64,000 nucleotides of DNA from the IMG/VR virus record IMGVR_UViG_3300038436_000248, positions 21,677-85,676 of that record; one strand, given 5' to 3'. Of the stretch, positions 37,991 to 48,061 are shown in pieces. A program made the translations under genes and the position numbers. Source of the DNA: a virus. The notes under the pieces were generated by a model. The model ran no database searches. It was not told the DNA's origin and worked only from the letters and a program-made list of their open reading frames with translations. Each line of letters opens with the position of its first letter. Within the stretch, counting starts at the first letter, position 1.

Positions 37991-40900
37991 ATGGCAAGAA
38001 ACAACGTAGTAAACTTTCTACTCAATGTCCAGGCCAATGCAAGTGGTGTTGCAGGGGTACTCAATGGCGTAACAAAGCAACTTACCAGTGTGCAAAAAGC
38101 AGCTTCTACCGCCCTGACAGGGCCAGGGCGGCAGTCTGCTACCCCTCAAACCTCCTCACCCACCAATAATTCAGTCTCCCGAGAGCTGGGGCCGATTCAG
38201 CCGTACACGCAGAGAGCGGCTGAGGTTCTGAATACTGTTGTCCCACAGATGATTGCTGATGCGGACAAGGTTGCCAGCTACATAAGCAAACGGTTACCCG
38301 CTGGCATTTCTGAAGCAGCTACCAAAATGAAGGCAGTGGAAATTACCTATGCCTCAGAAAGTGTACAGCGAGCTGTTGATGCAGCAGAAAAGAAAGTTGC
38401 TGCTGAGAAGGAGGCATTGGATAAGGTTGCCCGGCTCACTGAAAAGAAAGCCGTACTGCAGGGGAAATACAACCGAGCCAGAGTCAACAAGCCAAAGTAC
38501 GCTGCTGAACTTACGGTCACTGAGGGTGAACTCAAAAAGGCCACCGGAGATTATGAGAAGGCCGCAAAAGAACGCCTGAACGCAACAAAAAAAGTTGAAG
38601 CAGAAATCTCTAAGGTTGTAAAAAATGCAGCCTCAGCGAACTCTGCAGCTCGCAGGGAAGAAACAAAAGACGCTATCGCTGAAGCTAAAAAGCTCAACGC
38701 AGAAAAGAAGAACTCCGAAGGGAAAGCTTTCCAGATGGGGGCGCAGTACAAACAGGTAGCGAACGCCATAAAGACCTCCTTCTCTGCTGCAGGGAGTGCA
38801 ATCAAGAGCATGGCTGGCGTTGTTGAGGCGTCTGCGAACTCTGTAAGGTACATTACCCAGGGTATATCAGAGGCTGGCAGGGCCCTCTTGTACTCTGTTG
38901 CTATTCCTGCAGGGGCTGCTCTAACAAAGTCCACCATGTTTGCAGTCGAGTTTGAATCTGCAATGACCCGTGTTCGCAAAACAACGGGACTTACAAAGCG
39001 GGAGATTGCAGAGCTCGGCGCATTCGCCCAGGAATTTTCACAATACACCCCGACAAACCAGGTGGGTATTGCTGAGTATATGGAGCAAATTGGTCAGCTC
39101 GGTGTGCGTAGCGTCAATGGCTTGAAGCGCCTGGCTGTCGTTTCGGAAAAGCTGTCAGCATCCACTGACATTGACTCTAAAGAGGTTGCGCTTTCTATCG
39201 GGCGTATTGCCAATGCTTTTGGGTACAACCTGAACACGGAGCAGGGTGTAAAGAATGTAGAGCGCCTGGCGAGTGTAGTCAACTTATTGGAAAACACTAC
39301 AGCTTCTTCCGCTGGAGAGATCATTACAGCCATGGAAGATGTTGCCGCCGTTGGCAACATGCTGAAGATCCCCGAGCAGAAACTTGCTGCCATTGTTGCC
39401 ACGATGATTTCATCTGGCACGGAAGCAAGCACGGCTGGCACGCAGCTCACCAGATGGTATACAACGATCATTCGGAAAACTGAAGAGTTTGCGAAGATCA
39501 TGGATGGGTATACCAATGAAGTAGGAGAATCCTACGATGACATGGAGAGCGTCATCAACAAGATCAATGTTGATCCGGTAGGCGCTCTCACAGACGCAAT
39601 TGACGCTTTGTACCGCACAGGGGATGATGAACGGGCGCAAAAACTTGCGAACTTCTTTGAGGTTTCCGGCCATGTAGGCGGTAAAGTTGCTGTTCTTGCA
39701 GGCTCCTATAATAACCTGAAAGACGCCATCAAGGCTGCGTCTGCAGAGTGGGAAAATGGCACGTCCCTCAATGAGGAATATAACATTGCGGTGATGACGA
39801 CAGATTCCCATTTGAAAGCCTTGAAGAATAACTTGAGCATGCTCGCAAATACTGTAGGTTCCGTCCTGCTGCCTGTCATTACGAAAGGAACAGAGTACGC
39901 TATTCCTCTCATTCAAATGCTGGCAAAATCTTTTTCAAGCCTGGATCGGAAAACACAGCTCCTCATTATTGGCGTGCCCTTATTGGTTGCTGTGCTGACA
40001 CCTGTGCTGTTGCTATTCGGCCAACTAGGGCATGCAGCCTCCCTGATGATGATGGGCGTCCTGACATCTTTTGGTACCGTAGGAAAAGTAGTAACCTCTG
40101 TAAGCAGGCTCCTATTTAGCGCTCTTCCTGCACTGATCTCCTCCCTAACAACTGCAGGGGGTGCTGCTGCCGGATTGACCGGAATCGGATCCTCTCTATT
40201 GGGATTGGTTGGCCCCATTGCTGCTGTTATTGCTGTCATAGGTGGGGCGATTTTTGCGATCAAATCCTTGCAGGCCGCTGGCGTTGACATTTCCAAGTTC
40301 TTTCTCGACCTTGCCATGAAAGCTCAGAAGTGGGGCGAGAACTTCTCCAAGATGATTGGGAATGGCATTCTTGGTGGAGGCGTCCGCTTTGTTGCCACTG
40401 CTGCCTCAAAGGTAGCAAAAATGATCGCAAGGTTCTTCGAATCACATTCTCCCCCGGAGACAGGCCCCTTATCAACAATTGATCAATGGGGCAGATCCCT
40501 CATGGCTACATACCTTGAGGGCTTCGCCCTTGCAGATTTCGGTATCCTATCTGATGTGGCTGGCACAATCCGCCGGATGCTGGATATTTCCCATGTATTG
40601 GGTGAGATCGGGGAAGAGGCAATTGTTCCTGCGCTGCGGCAGGCAAAGACAGATATTGCCAATTTGATTGTCACCTTCAATAAAACCGGAGAGGTTGCGG
40701 CTGATGTTCTTGGCAAGATCGCCTCTAATTTTGGTGCGCTCGGAAAAGATGTACAGCACCTGATTGAGCTGTGGCTTGATTATGAGAAAATTCAGCGACG
40801 TATTGCTGAACTTGAGAAAGCCAAGAAAAAGACCCTATGGATATATGATGACGAGATTGCCAAAATCTCTCAGATGAATATATCTGCGGAACAAAAAGCA

Positions 40901-42472
40901 GAGCTCATGCGCCAGGCCATGTACAACAGGGACCAAGAGCTCCGCACAATTGAAAAGCAGCTAAAGATCGAAGAGGAAAACGCTGCAGCGGCCAAAGAAA
41001 AGCTGGATTGGCAGAAGGCCTTTATTGACGCCCAGCTGGATGACCTGGAGTTGCTGAAGGACATCAAAAAAGCAACTCAAGATGTGGCTGACATTATGTC
41101 CGGTCTCAGTTTCCCAATGCCTGATCCCCAGGAGGGAGGGGAAGCAGTGGAGGAGATCACGGGCTATTTCAATGACCTACAAGAGGCTATTGATGGTGCT
41201 CGTGGCAAGCTCGCCTATTTCTTCATGGGTTTCCGAGGGGAAGAGTTTAGCCCACAGGACAGGAAATTGATTCGGGATGATGACCCGGAGGCATACAAAG
41301 AGATTTCTAACCTGTATGATATGGGCAAAGATGCAGCGAAGGCCTGGGAGAACTTCTCTGGCATTCTGGATGGCTTCAACAATGGCCCCCTGGCGGGTTT
41401 GATTTCTGGATCCTCCGGTCTAAAAGACAGTCCCTTGTTCAAATTATTTGGCGGGGGCAAAGAAGAGGGAAGCAAAGAGCAGGGCGGTGGCCCGCTGAGC
41501 GAAGACAGCCAATTTATGCGATCTCTTGCCAATGCGAGAGTACAAATTGAGCTCTTCAAGGTGTCTTTCGGAGGGCTGCTAGTAACTCTTGGCCCTCTCG
41601 CCAGCGTGCTATTTGGCCTTCTCGGTGCTGTTATTGGCACGGCCATCAACTTTATTGTTGGTGCCTTCAGTGTTTTCATGGACGTTCAGCTCCTCCTGCA
41701 GGGCACAGTAGTGAACTTTATCGCCATCCTTGATGGCCTGGGCCAGATAATCAAAGGCATCTTTACGGGTAACGTCGGAGAAATAATTGATGGTATTTCA
41801 AAAATGATAACAAGTTTCCTCACGCTCCTCTTGGGTTTCGCCAGGCAGACTCTTCTTATTCTGGTAAGAGGGGGAGGCGTCTTAGTTGATGCTGCCCTTG
41901 GCATACTTGGGGGTCTTATCACCGCTGTCGTTTCCTTATTCTTGGGGGATGAAGCAGGAAAGGCCGTAGGAGAATGGTTTGCCAAAGCTCGAACGGAAGT
42001 AGAGAGGATCTTTGGCGGAATTGTCACCTGGGTGGAGGAACGGGCTGGTTATCTCCTGGGTGTTATCAACGGGGTCAAGGAAGCCTTTGCAGGAATAAAA
42101 GATCGTGTGCCAGGAGGAACGCAGCAGACATCGAACTCCGGCACAGTAAAGCTCCCGGGCACCGCAGGCATGTCTATAAACTTAGCCAGGGAACGAGGGA
42201 TGGCTACTGGTGGCATCGCCATGGGGCCGACGCATGCCCTGATTGCGGAAGGAGGGGAGCCAGAAGTTGTTTCCCCCTTATCCAAGCTGCCACAGCTGTT
42301 CTCAGAGCTTTATGGAGACATGCATTTCAAAGAAGAGCCTGCGCAGACTATTCAAATCAACATCAATAACCCATCTGTGCGCAACGATCAGGACATTGAA
42401 AAGATCGCACGGCAGGTAGAGCGTGCCCTTAGCCGAAGAGCATCTAATAGCATGCGAATGGGCACAACGTAG
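37991..42472 (+). CDS. Tail tape measure protein (TP901 type)
   Basis: Protein of 1493 residues, setting the tail length at about 220 nm by the usual 0.15 nm per residue. An N-terminal Ala/Lys-rich coiled-coil region precedes a TP901 core at about 320-560 (MTRVRKTTGLTKREIAELGAF; SASTDIDSKEVALSIGRIANA). Several hydrophobic segments in the middle (about 655-675, 735-760) and near 1190-1320 suit the pore-forming role in DNA entry. Glu/Lys coiled coils lie around 925-1020. The start at 37991 follows GAGGGATGATAAT. Confidence 0.95.
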   Translation: MARNNVVNFLLNVQANASGVAGVLNGVTKQLTSVQKAASTALTGPGRQSATPQTSSPTNNSVSRELGPIQPYTQRAAEVLNTVVPQMIADADKVASYISKRLPAGISEAATKMKAVEITYASESVQRAVDAAEKKVAAEKEALDKVARLTEKKAVLQGKYNRARVNKPKYAAELTVTEGELKKATGDYEKAAKERLNATKKVEAEISKVVKNAASANSAARREETKDAIAEAKKLNAEKKNSEGKAFQMGAQYKQVANAIKTSFSAAGSAIKSMAGVVEASANSVRYITQGISEAGRALLYSVAIPAGAALTKSTMFAVEFESAMTRVRKTTGLTKREIAELGAFAQEFSQYTPTNQVGIAEYMEQIGQLGVRSVNGLKRLAVVSEKLSASTDIDSKEVALSIGRIANAFGYNLNTEQGVKNVERLASVVNLLENTTASSAGEIITAMEDVAAVGNMLKIPEQKLAAIVATMISSGTEASTAGTQLTRWYTTIIRKTEEFAKIMDGYTNEVGESYDDMESVINKINVDPVGALTDAIDALYRTGDDERAQKLANFFEVSGHVGGKVAVLAGSYNNLKDAIKAASAEWENGTSLNEEYNIAVMTTDSHLKALKNNLSMLANTVGSVLLPVITKGTEYAIPLIQMLAKSFSSLDRKTQLLIIGVPLLVAVLTPVLLLFGQLGHAASLMMMGVLTSFGTVGKVVTSVSRLLFSALPALISSLTTAGGAAAGLTGIGSSLLGLVGPIAAVIAVIGGAIFAIKSLQAAGVDISKFFLDLAMKAQKWGENFSKMIGNGILGGGVRFVATAASKVAKMIARFFESHSPPETGPLSTIDQWGRSLMATYLEGFALADFGILSDVAGTIRRMLDISHVLGEIGEEAIVPALRQAKTDIANLIVTFNKTGEVAADVLGKIASNFGALGKDVQHLIELWLDYEKIQRRIAELEKAKKKTLWIYDDEIAKISQMNISAEQKAELMRQAMYNRDQELRTIEKQLKIEEENAAAAKEKLDWQKAFIDAQLDDLELLKDIKKATQDVADIMSGLSFPMPDPQEGGEAVEEITGYFNDLQEAIDGARGKLAYFFMGFRGEEFSPQDRKLIRDDDPEAYKEISNLYDMGKDAAKAWENFSGILDGFNNGPLAGLISGSSGLKDSPLFKLFGGGKEEGSKEQGGGPLSEDSQFMRSLANARVQIELFKVSFGGLLVTLGPLASVLFGLLGAVIGTAINFIVGAFSVFMDVQLLLQGTVVNFIAILDGLGQIIKGIFTGNVGEIIDGISKMITSFLTLLLGFARQTLLILVRGGGVLVDAALGILGGLITAVVSLFLGDEAGKAVGEWFAKARTEVERIFGGIVTWVEERAGYLLGVINGVKEAFAGIKDRVPGGTQQTSNSGTVKLPGTAGMSINLARERGMATGGIAMGPTHALIAEGGEPEVVSPLSKLPQLFSELYGDMHFKEEPAQTIQININNPSVRNDQDIEKIARQVERALSRRASNSMRMGTT

Positions 42473-42480
42473 GAGTGACG

Positions 42481-43923
42481 ATGGCATTCTATTTACGATT
42501 ACAAAACGACACAGAAACAGCCGACTTTTTAGGAGACGAGTTTCTTCTAACAGACGGAGGCCTGCAAGTAGACGCACCGGAGAGCCGTGATATTTGGGGT
42601 GGTGATTCTGTTTACGCCCATGGTGCACAGCTGATCAGCTCAAAGTTTGGCACCCGGACGTTCAAGATTACCTTCTCGGTCTTTGGGGACACCAGAGATT
42701 CTCTCCTTGGAAATATTGCCCTACTTGACCGCCTGATTGATGCAGCACGAAGGCGCTCCATTGAGGAATCTGGCAGCAGGGTGGAGCTTGTGTACGCCTG
42801 GGAAAGCACCTCCAGGAAGAGCTACTTCGAGGTACTCAGCGGCACACTGATTTGGCCGGAGAACGTAATGTCAGTTGAACAGGTTCACCAGCAAACTGAC
42901 CAGGGCTGGGTGATTTATGATATGGAGTTGTCCCTTATAGTCAACCCATTCTCCACCCCTGTCTCTCCTGTGAGCGGAGTCCCCTATCCCGTCACCATTT
43001 CTAATGACACTGGTGCCGGAGAGTCTATATTTGTACAAAATGACGGCGTAGGAAACTGGATTGACATCCCGGGTGAGGTATTACAAAGCTCTTTCCCCCT
43101 ATTTACTTCTATCTCCATGCAGAGCGATTCTGGTGAGGCGGAGAAAACCTCAAAGGTGTACATTGGCGTCCGAAAAGGGAACAAAGATTTTGTCAGCTTC
43201 CTTGATGATAAATCCGCTGCTCATGTAATTACGGGAGCCACACAAACAGCAGACGCAGATTACTCCGCAGGTGGGACATACACCCAACTGCCATTCTCTG
43301 GGGTTGCGGAACAGGTACTCATCAGGTGGGATCTCTCCGATGAACAAATAGAGGCCACCCAGGGTGCGTTCAGATTATTTGGGCGCTGCAAGGATAACAC
43401 TTACTGGAGCCCTGATGCAAACTACGCCATTGGCGTATATTACCAGGATACCTTGCTGCACAAAACGGAATGGCGGGCACCAATCGAGAGTGACGTGACC
43501 CTCTTCGACTTTGGTACAGTGTTCTTGCCTCCGTGGCTTGGATCTATGGAAGGACTTGCGGGTCTCTCTATTGCTATTCTTGGCATGCGAAAGCTTGCGG
43601 GCTCCACGACGATCAACCTTGACTATCTTTCCCTGCTTCCCCAGGACGGGGGTTACAGAGTTTTGAATTTCCGTGGGGGAGGCATGGGGCAGTTCGAGTA
43701 CCTTGTCGATGATTCCTGGAGTGGCGTAACCTATCATGTGAACCTGGCCGGAAAAAAGTCAGGCCTTCCTTATGGGCTTATGGAGCCTATCACACTGCAA
43801 CCAAAAACCGGGCAGCGTTTGTACTTTCTAATGGAAGGCACGGCAGGTTCCACGGAGATCTCCAGAAAACTCAAAGTTTCCCTTGGGGTTGTTCCTACTT
43901 ACATGGTGCTTGCATGTTACTAA
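42481..43923 (+). CDS. Distal tail protein-like
   Basis: Protein of 480 residues following the tape measure. The N-terminal about 160 residues (YLRLQNDTETADFLGDEF ... LVYAWESTSRKSYFEVLSG) fit a siphovirus distal tail (Dit) type β-fold; the rest is β-rich and probably a carbohydrate-binding extension. The start ATG at 42481 follows TAGGAGTGACG. Confidence 0.72.
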   Translation: MAFYLRLQNDTETADFLGDEFLLTDGGLQVDAPESRDIWGGDSVYAHGAQLISSKFGTRTFKITFSVFGDTRDSLLGNIALLDRLIDAARRRSIEESGSRVELVYAWESTSRKSYFEVLSGTLIWPENVMSVEQVHQQTDQGWVIYDMELSLIVNPFSTPVSPVSGVPYPVTISNDTGAGESIFVQNDGVGNWIDIPGEVLQSSFPLFTSISMQSDSGEAEKTSKVYIGVRKGNKDFVSFLDDKSAAHVITGATQTADADYSAGGTYTQLPFSGVAEQVLIRWDLSDEQIEATQGAFRLFGRCKDNTYWSPDANYAIGVYYQDTLLHKTEWRAPIESDVTLFDFGTVFLPPWLGSMEGLAGLSIAILGMRKLAGSTTINLDYLSLLPQDGGYRVLNFRGGGMGQFEYLVDDSWSGVTYHVNLAGKKSGLPYGLMEPITLQPKTGQRLYFLMEGTAGSTEISRKLKVSLGVVPTYMVLACY

Positions 43924-45062
43924 CGGTTGCTTTATGGTCGGATCCCGCTGAGCGGGTGCAAGATTTTGTGGAAGCCACATCCAGGCATAAGGATCTCTCG
44001 TTTGGCACCTCTGCAATGGGAGGCTTTGGTGACGCATCTTTCACAATTTCCGCTGGCGGGTGGGCGGCAGTTCGATGGTACAGATCCTACCTGGGGCATC
44101 ACATGGTCATCTTTGACCACTTCGGGAGACGCTTATATGAAGGCCGCATTGAAGACACTGACACATTCTCTGGCGGGGTGAAAATAAATGCCCTTGGCTA
44201 TTACTCACACGGCCAGGAGCTCACCCATGGGATGATCTATCCTGCGGGATCTCCAAAGACGGCCTCTGATGTGGTCAAGGACACGATCAATATTGCCTGG
44301 GAAACCTCCAGAATATGGAACCCAGATACTTCTATGGTGCATCAGCTCCATTCAGATATTGCTCCACAGGATTTCACCATGGGAAAGAAACTCTCCCACG
44401 CCATGGAGGTCTGCATCCAATTTGGTAACGATGCAATCATCCCAAAGCCTATGTATGTAGCAGTGTGGGAGAACCGGAGGGTCTATTTTTACGAGGAGCC
44501 AGACGTCACCAACGCCCCTCACTGGAGAGTGTATCGGAGGGACTTCTCTAATCAAGAGGGTCTTTCCCTCAGCAGAACACGGGGCAAGGTATGGAACAAG
44601 CTCCAGGTTGTCTACGATGATCCTCTAATCGGGACAACGTTTACACAGTGGGCAGAAAACAAAGACAGTCAGCGACTCTTTGGTATCCGTGAAGGAACGC
44701 TGAACATTGGACAGGCTCTCCCGGGGATTGCAGAGACCGTAAGGGATCTTGCTTTGAACTCCTATTCTTTCCCTGAGCAATCTTCTTCCTTCGGCGTGAG
44801 CGGCAGAGTATACAACGGGGCTGGCGCCCCAGATTATCCCTACATGGTACGGGCGGGGCAGATCCTCCAGATAGCAGATTACGATCCATCCGCAGCACAG
44901 TTGGTCAGTGGATCCTCCGGCCTGGATAGCTCCACGGTTTTCATCTCCAGGACAGACTACAGGGCGGATGAAAATTCGTTGGTGTTGGAGTTGGGCAAGA
45001 GAAATGTCCAGCTCGACTTATTGATGGCCCGCCTTGGATTAGGGGCAGGGAGTGTGTCGTAG
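43914..45062 (+). CDS. Baseplate hub/tail tip protein
   Basis: Protein of 382 residues whose start overlaps the Dit-like gene by 10 bases. Order and style fit the tail-associated hub (Tal-like N-terminal part), which seals the tube and contacts the cell. No peptidase motif is seen. The start at 43914 has little Shine-Dalgarno sequence, so coupling is likely. Confidence 0.68.
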   Translation: MLLTVALWSDPAERVQDFVEATSRHKDLSFGTSAMGGFGDASFTISAGGWAAVRWYRSYLGHHMVIFDHFGRRLYEGRIEDTDTFSGGVKINALGYYSHGQELTHGMIYPAGSPKTASDVVKDTINIAWETSRIWNPDTSMVHQLHSDIAPQDFTMGKKLSHAMEVCIQFGNDAIIPKPMYVAVWENRRVYFYEEPDVTNAPHWRVYRRDFSNQEGLSLSRTRGKVWNKLQVVYDDPLIGTTFTQWAENKDSQRLFGIREGTLNIGQALPGIAETVRDLALNSYSFPEQSSSFGVSGRVYNGAGAPDYPYMVRAGQILQIADYDPSAAQLVSGSSGLDSSTVFISRTDYRADENSLVLELGKRNVQLDLLMARLGLGAGSVS

Positions 45063-47218
45063 TGTTACCACAGGAAATTGAACAACTAAAAGTACATTTT
45101 CTTTCCAAGCTGGGTGGTGTTATTAGTGGGAGCATCACACCGAATCAGACCAATCAGCACAACCTTGGTTCTGATGCCTATAGATGGAAGACCCTATACG
45201 TCCAGACACTCATTGCGGACAATGTGCAAGGTGGTAGTGGCGCAGACGCCTCAACACTAAATGGCTTTACTGCATCCCAGACACCCCAGCCCAACACAAT
45301 CCTCCCTCTGGATGGTATTGGCGTTTTCCCTGTTGGCGTATACAACCGTGCCCTGCTCGTAGATGGGACACGTGGCCTCATGGGGAACCTTGTTGTAGGG
45401 TCAGGGTATATGATTGACAACCTTGACCTGGACATTCATAACCATAGCGGGATTTTCGGCCTTGGGAACAAGATAAGTCACACCAATCTATTGAACCTGG
45501 ATGCAGACGGCCATCCTCAGTATACCCAAAGGGCACAGGACGAGATCGTTACTGGTGACTGGATGTTTACCCACCTGCTTGATAGATCTGCAGGGTGGAA
45601 GTTCCTGCCTGACGAGTACACCTTCAAAGCTGTGCCCCATAATATGGCCTTCACCGCTACACCAAGTGAAGCAAAGATGGTTATTGGGCATAACAACGCC
45701 ATCACCATTTTGTCCAATAGCACAAACGCAAAAATACAGGTGGGATCCGGAAATTCCTCTATAACTCTTAGCGGCACAGACCCGAACTACCGCCTGTGGG
45801 CTGGTGCTGTTCTCCCTGAAAACGCCACATTCTCAGTGGACAAAAATGGAGGCATGAAAGCTTCTGGGGGCACAATTGCTGGGTGGCAAATACTTTCTGG
45901 CGAGCTTCTTGGGGAGCACATGACCCTGTACTCTGGGGGTGAGATCATTCTTGGAGATGGGGCGATCAATGCGGAGCGTGAGGACGTAACCGTTCTGTCT
46001 GCTATTGACGGGAACGGGTGGCGCTTATGGTCTGGGCATTCCGATCCATCTCTGGCATCCTTCAAGATCAACCGCTGGGGGCAGGCGTTCTTCAAAGATG
46101 CCTATGTAGAAGGTGTTCTAAGAAGTTCAAACTTTGTTTCAGGAACCTCTGGTTTTCATGTTGATGGGACAGGCAGAGCGGAGTTCAATAATATTACTGC
46201 CCGTGGGCGTATTGATGCTGTAATTTGTGCGGAGCGGACGATCTCTGCTATGTCTGGCATGCTGATCATTTCTGAAGCTGCAGCATTGGCGGCTGACGTC
46301 TCTCTTGAAGATACCTACATCTATGTGGATGCAGACGCATTTGGCAAGGATGATATTCTGCGGATCCAGCCAAACAGGAACGCTTCCGAGTGGATGCGGG
46401 TAACATCCCCTGCAGCGGAAATGGGAGATTCCTATCGGTATGCTGTGATCCGTGACCTGAGCGGGGATGGCAAGTGTGCTTTCCAGGCAGGGGACACCAT
46501 AGTGCGTGTTGGAACTGCAGTACAGGCCAACCCTATGTATCCCTATGGGTCTGGTGAAGAGGGTGCCGAGTATGGCTCTTACCAACCAGCAGGCTCGGGC
46601 ACCAAAACAGATGGAGGCTGGCTTGTTCTTGAGGGATCTGGCGGGTTTGGTCCTTACTTTGGCGTAGAACGTCGTCGTGGCCCACTGTATGATCAGTACG
46701 AATCAGTTGTACGCATTGGAAACCTCCAGGGCACCCTTGATTACACAGAGCAAGTTTACGGGGCTGTGATCGGAAACGCAGGCCAGTATCTTGCCTACGA
46801 CCAAACAAACGGCTTGCGGATCAAAACCCGTTCCGGCGCAGTCTCCATTGATGAAGACGGAATCGAGGCTGATGTATTTTCTATGACGACTGGCTCAGGA
46901 GAGCCCAGCTTCGTAGAAGATCGAGCACGCTTCTACGTTTACCGAAACACAGGATCACAACCCCAGGTTGGCATCAAAATAAAAGTTGACGGCTTTGAGA
47001 AGCACATTCAAAAAGTCGGGGACATGAGCATGGAAGACTATGACACCGATAGAAACGGTGTCGTCGATCTGGCAGAAGCAGCTCTAAGTGCTCCATGGAG
47101 TGGTTTGACTGGTACTCCGAGTGCCTTCACTCCCGCAGCACACACGCACGCCCCGAATGACATTGTAGGTATTGAGAATGCCATGGACATGATTCAGAGA
47201 TCCTGGTTTGGATTATAG
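45062..47218 (+). CDS. Tail tip/fibre protein with EF-hand-like C-terminal motif
   Basis: Protein of 718 residues. The N-terminus (PNQTNQHNLGSDAYRWKTLYV) is common in phage fibres. The middle is β-rich. The C-terminus has DTDRNGVVDLAEAALSAPWS then AAHTHAP, the Ca-binding-like DxDxDG plus PWSG unit repeated in the fibre at 53079. The start is a GTG at 45062 overlapping the upstream stop (TAGTG), after AGGGAG. Confidence 0.8.
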   Translation: MLPQEIEQLKVHFLSKLGGVISGSITPNQTNQHNLGSDAYRWKTLYVQTLIADNVQGGSGADASTLNGFTASQTPQPNTILPLDGIGVFPVGVYNRALLVDGTRGLMGNLVVGSGYMIDNLDLDIHNHSGIFGLGNKISHTNLLNLDADGHPQYTQRAQDEIVTGDWMFTHLLDRSAGWKFLPDEYTFKAVPHNMAFTATPSEAKMVIGHNNAITILSNSTNAKIQVGSGNSSITLSGTDPNYRLWAGAVLPENATFSVDKNGGMKASGGTIAGWQILSGELLGEHMTLYSGGEIILGDGAINAEREDVTVLSAIDGNGWRLWSGHSDPSLASFKINRWGQAFFKDAYVEGVLRSSNFVSGTSGFHVDGTGRAEFNNITARGRIDAVICAERTISAMSGMLIISEAAALAADVSLEDTYIYVDADAFGKDDILRIQPNRNASEWMRVTSPAAEMGDSYRYAVIRDLSGDGKCAFQAGDTIVRVGTAVQANPMYPYGSGEEGAEYGSYQPAGSGTKTDGGWLVLEGSGGFGPYFGVERRRGPLYDQYESVVRIGNLQGTLDYTEQVYGAVIGNAGQYLAYDQTNGLRIKTRSGAVSIDEDGIEADVFSMTTGSGEPSFVEDRARFYVYRNTGSQPQVGIKIKVDGFEKHIQKVGDMSMEDYDTDRNGVVDLAEAALSAPWSGLTGTPSAFTPAAHTHAPNDIVGIENAMDMIQRSWFGL

Positions 47219-47226
47219 GAGGCTGT

Positions 47227-47550
47227 ATGTTTGTTGAGAAAACCATCGTTGGGAATTTTTCAAACGCCGTTCCAATTTCCCTGCTTGAAGGACAGGCAGC
47301 GAAAAGAATCGCAGTGCGTTTTGCTTCATTCCATAACAGGGACACCGCTCCTGTCACAGTCACTTTCAGTTTTGAGAGGCAATCCGTATCATTTCCGATC
47401 ACCAAAGTCACTCTCCAACCGGGTGAGACTTTTGTTTTCGATTCATTGCTGGTTTTGGAAGGGACTTCCGACAAGTTGATTGGGGTTCTTGCCGCAACTG
47501 TCACTTCCTTTCAGCCCGCCTTTGTTATCACTTACGCTGAGGTGACGTAA
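47227..47550 (+). CDS. Small baseplate/tail protein
   Basis: Unrecognised β-rich protein of 107 residues. The start at 47227 follows AGGAGGCTGT. Placed among fibre genes and ends one base from the next start. Confidence 0.7.
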   Translation: MFVEKTIVGNFSNAVPISLLEGQAAKRIAVRFASFHNRDTAPVTVTFSFERQSVSFPITKVTLQPGETFVFDSLLVLEGTSDKLIGVLAATVTSFQPAFVITYAEVT

Positions 47551-48059
47551 TGCACGTCATTTCTGCAAATGGGGGCATCAAGGGTGGTGTTTCCGGACTA
47601 TCCATATTTACAATAGGAGCCGATGGGGTCCCTAAAATAACGGGGATCGGCGCCTGCGTTGGGAGGAACGCCCCACAAAATATCCTTGGGGGTGCCCAGA
47701 GGCAAATCCTATATGACACACTTGTATATGATACGGGTGGGTTTATCCAGGGAGGGGATTTGACTCAACTGCGTGCCCCAGAGGATGGGTTATACACTGT
47801 CAGCACTACATTGGGCCTTGATGCTTATGCCTCTGGCAGTTATTTTGGAGCACTTTATCTAACGACAAGTGGATCCTCTTCAAAGGACACCAAATCTATC
47901 CCGGCGAACAAGTGGCCTGGTTTTACTGTAAGCTACACAACACGCCTTCTAAAAGGCGGCGCAGCGCATGTTTGGTTCTTACATGATCTGAACTCCGTGA
48001 ACCTTTCCATCAACTACGGGGCATCTGTTGCCTGGCTAAGCATGCTAAGGGTTGGCTAA
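47550..48059 (+). CDS. β-rich tail protein
   Basis: Protein of 169 residues, Gly/Thr/Ser-rich, resembling C1q/TNF-like jelly-roll domains that phages use for host binding (LYTVSTTLGLDAYASGSYFG). Start at 47550 overlaps the upstream stop by one base (TAATG). Family assignment is tentative. Confidence 0.65.
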   Translation: MHVISANGGIKGGVSGLSIFTIGADGVPKITGIGACVGRNAPQNILGGAQRQILYDTLVYDTGGFIQGGDLTQLRAPEDGLYTVSTTLGLDAYASGSYFGALYLTTSGSSSKDTKSIPANKWPGFTVSYTTRLLKGGAAHVWFLHDLNSVNLSINYGASVAWLSMLRVG

Positions 48060-48061
48060 AG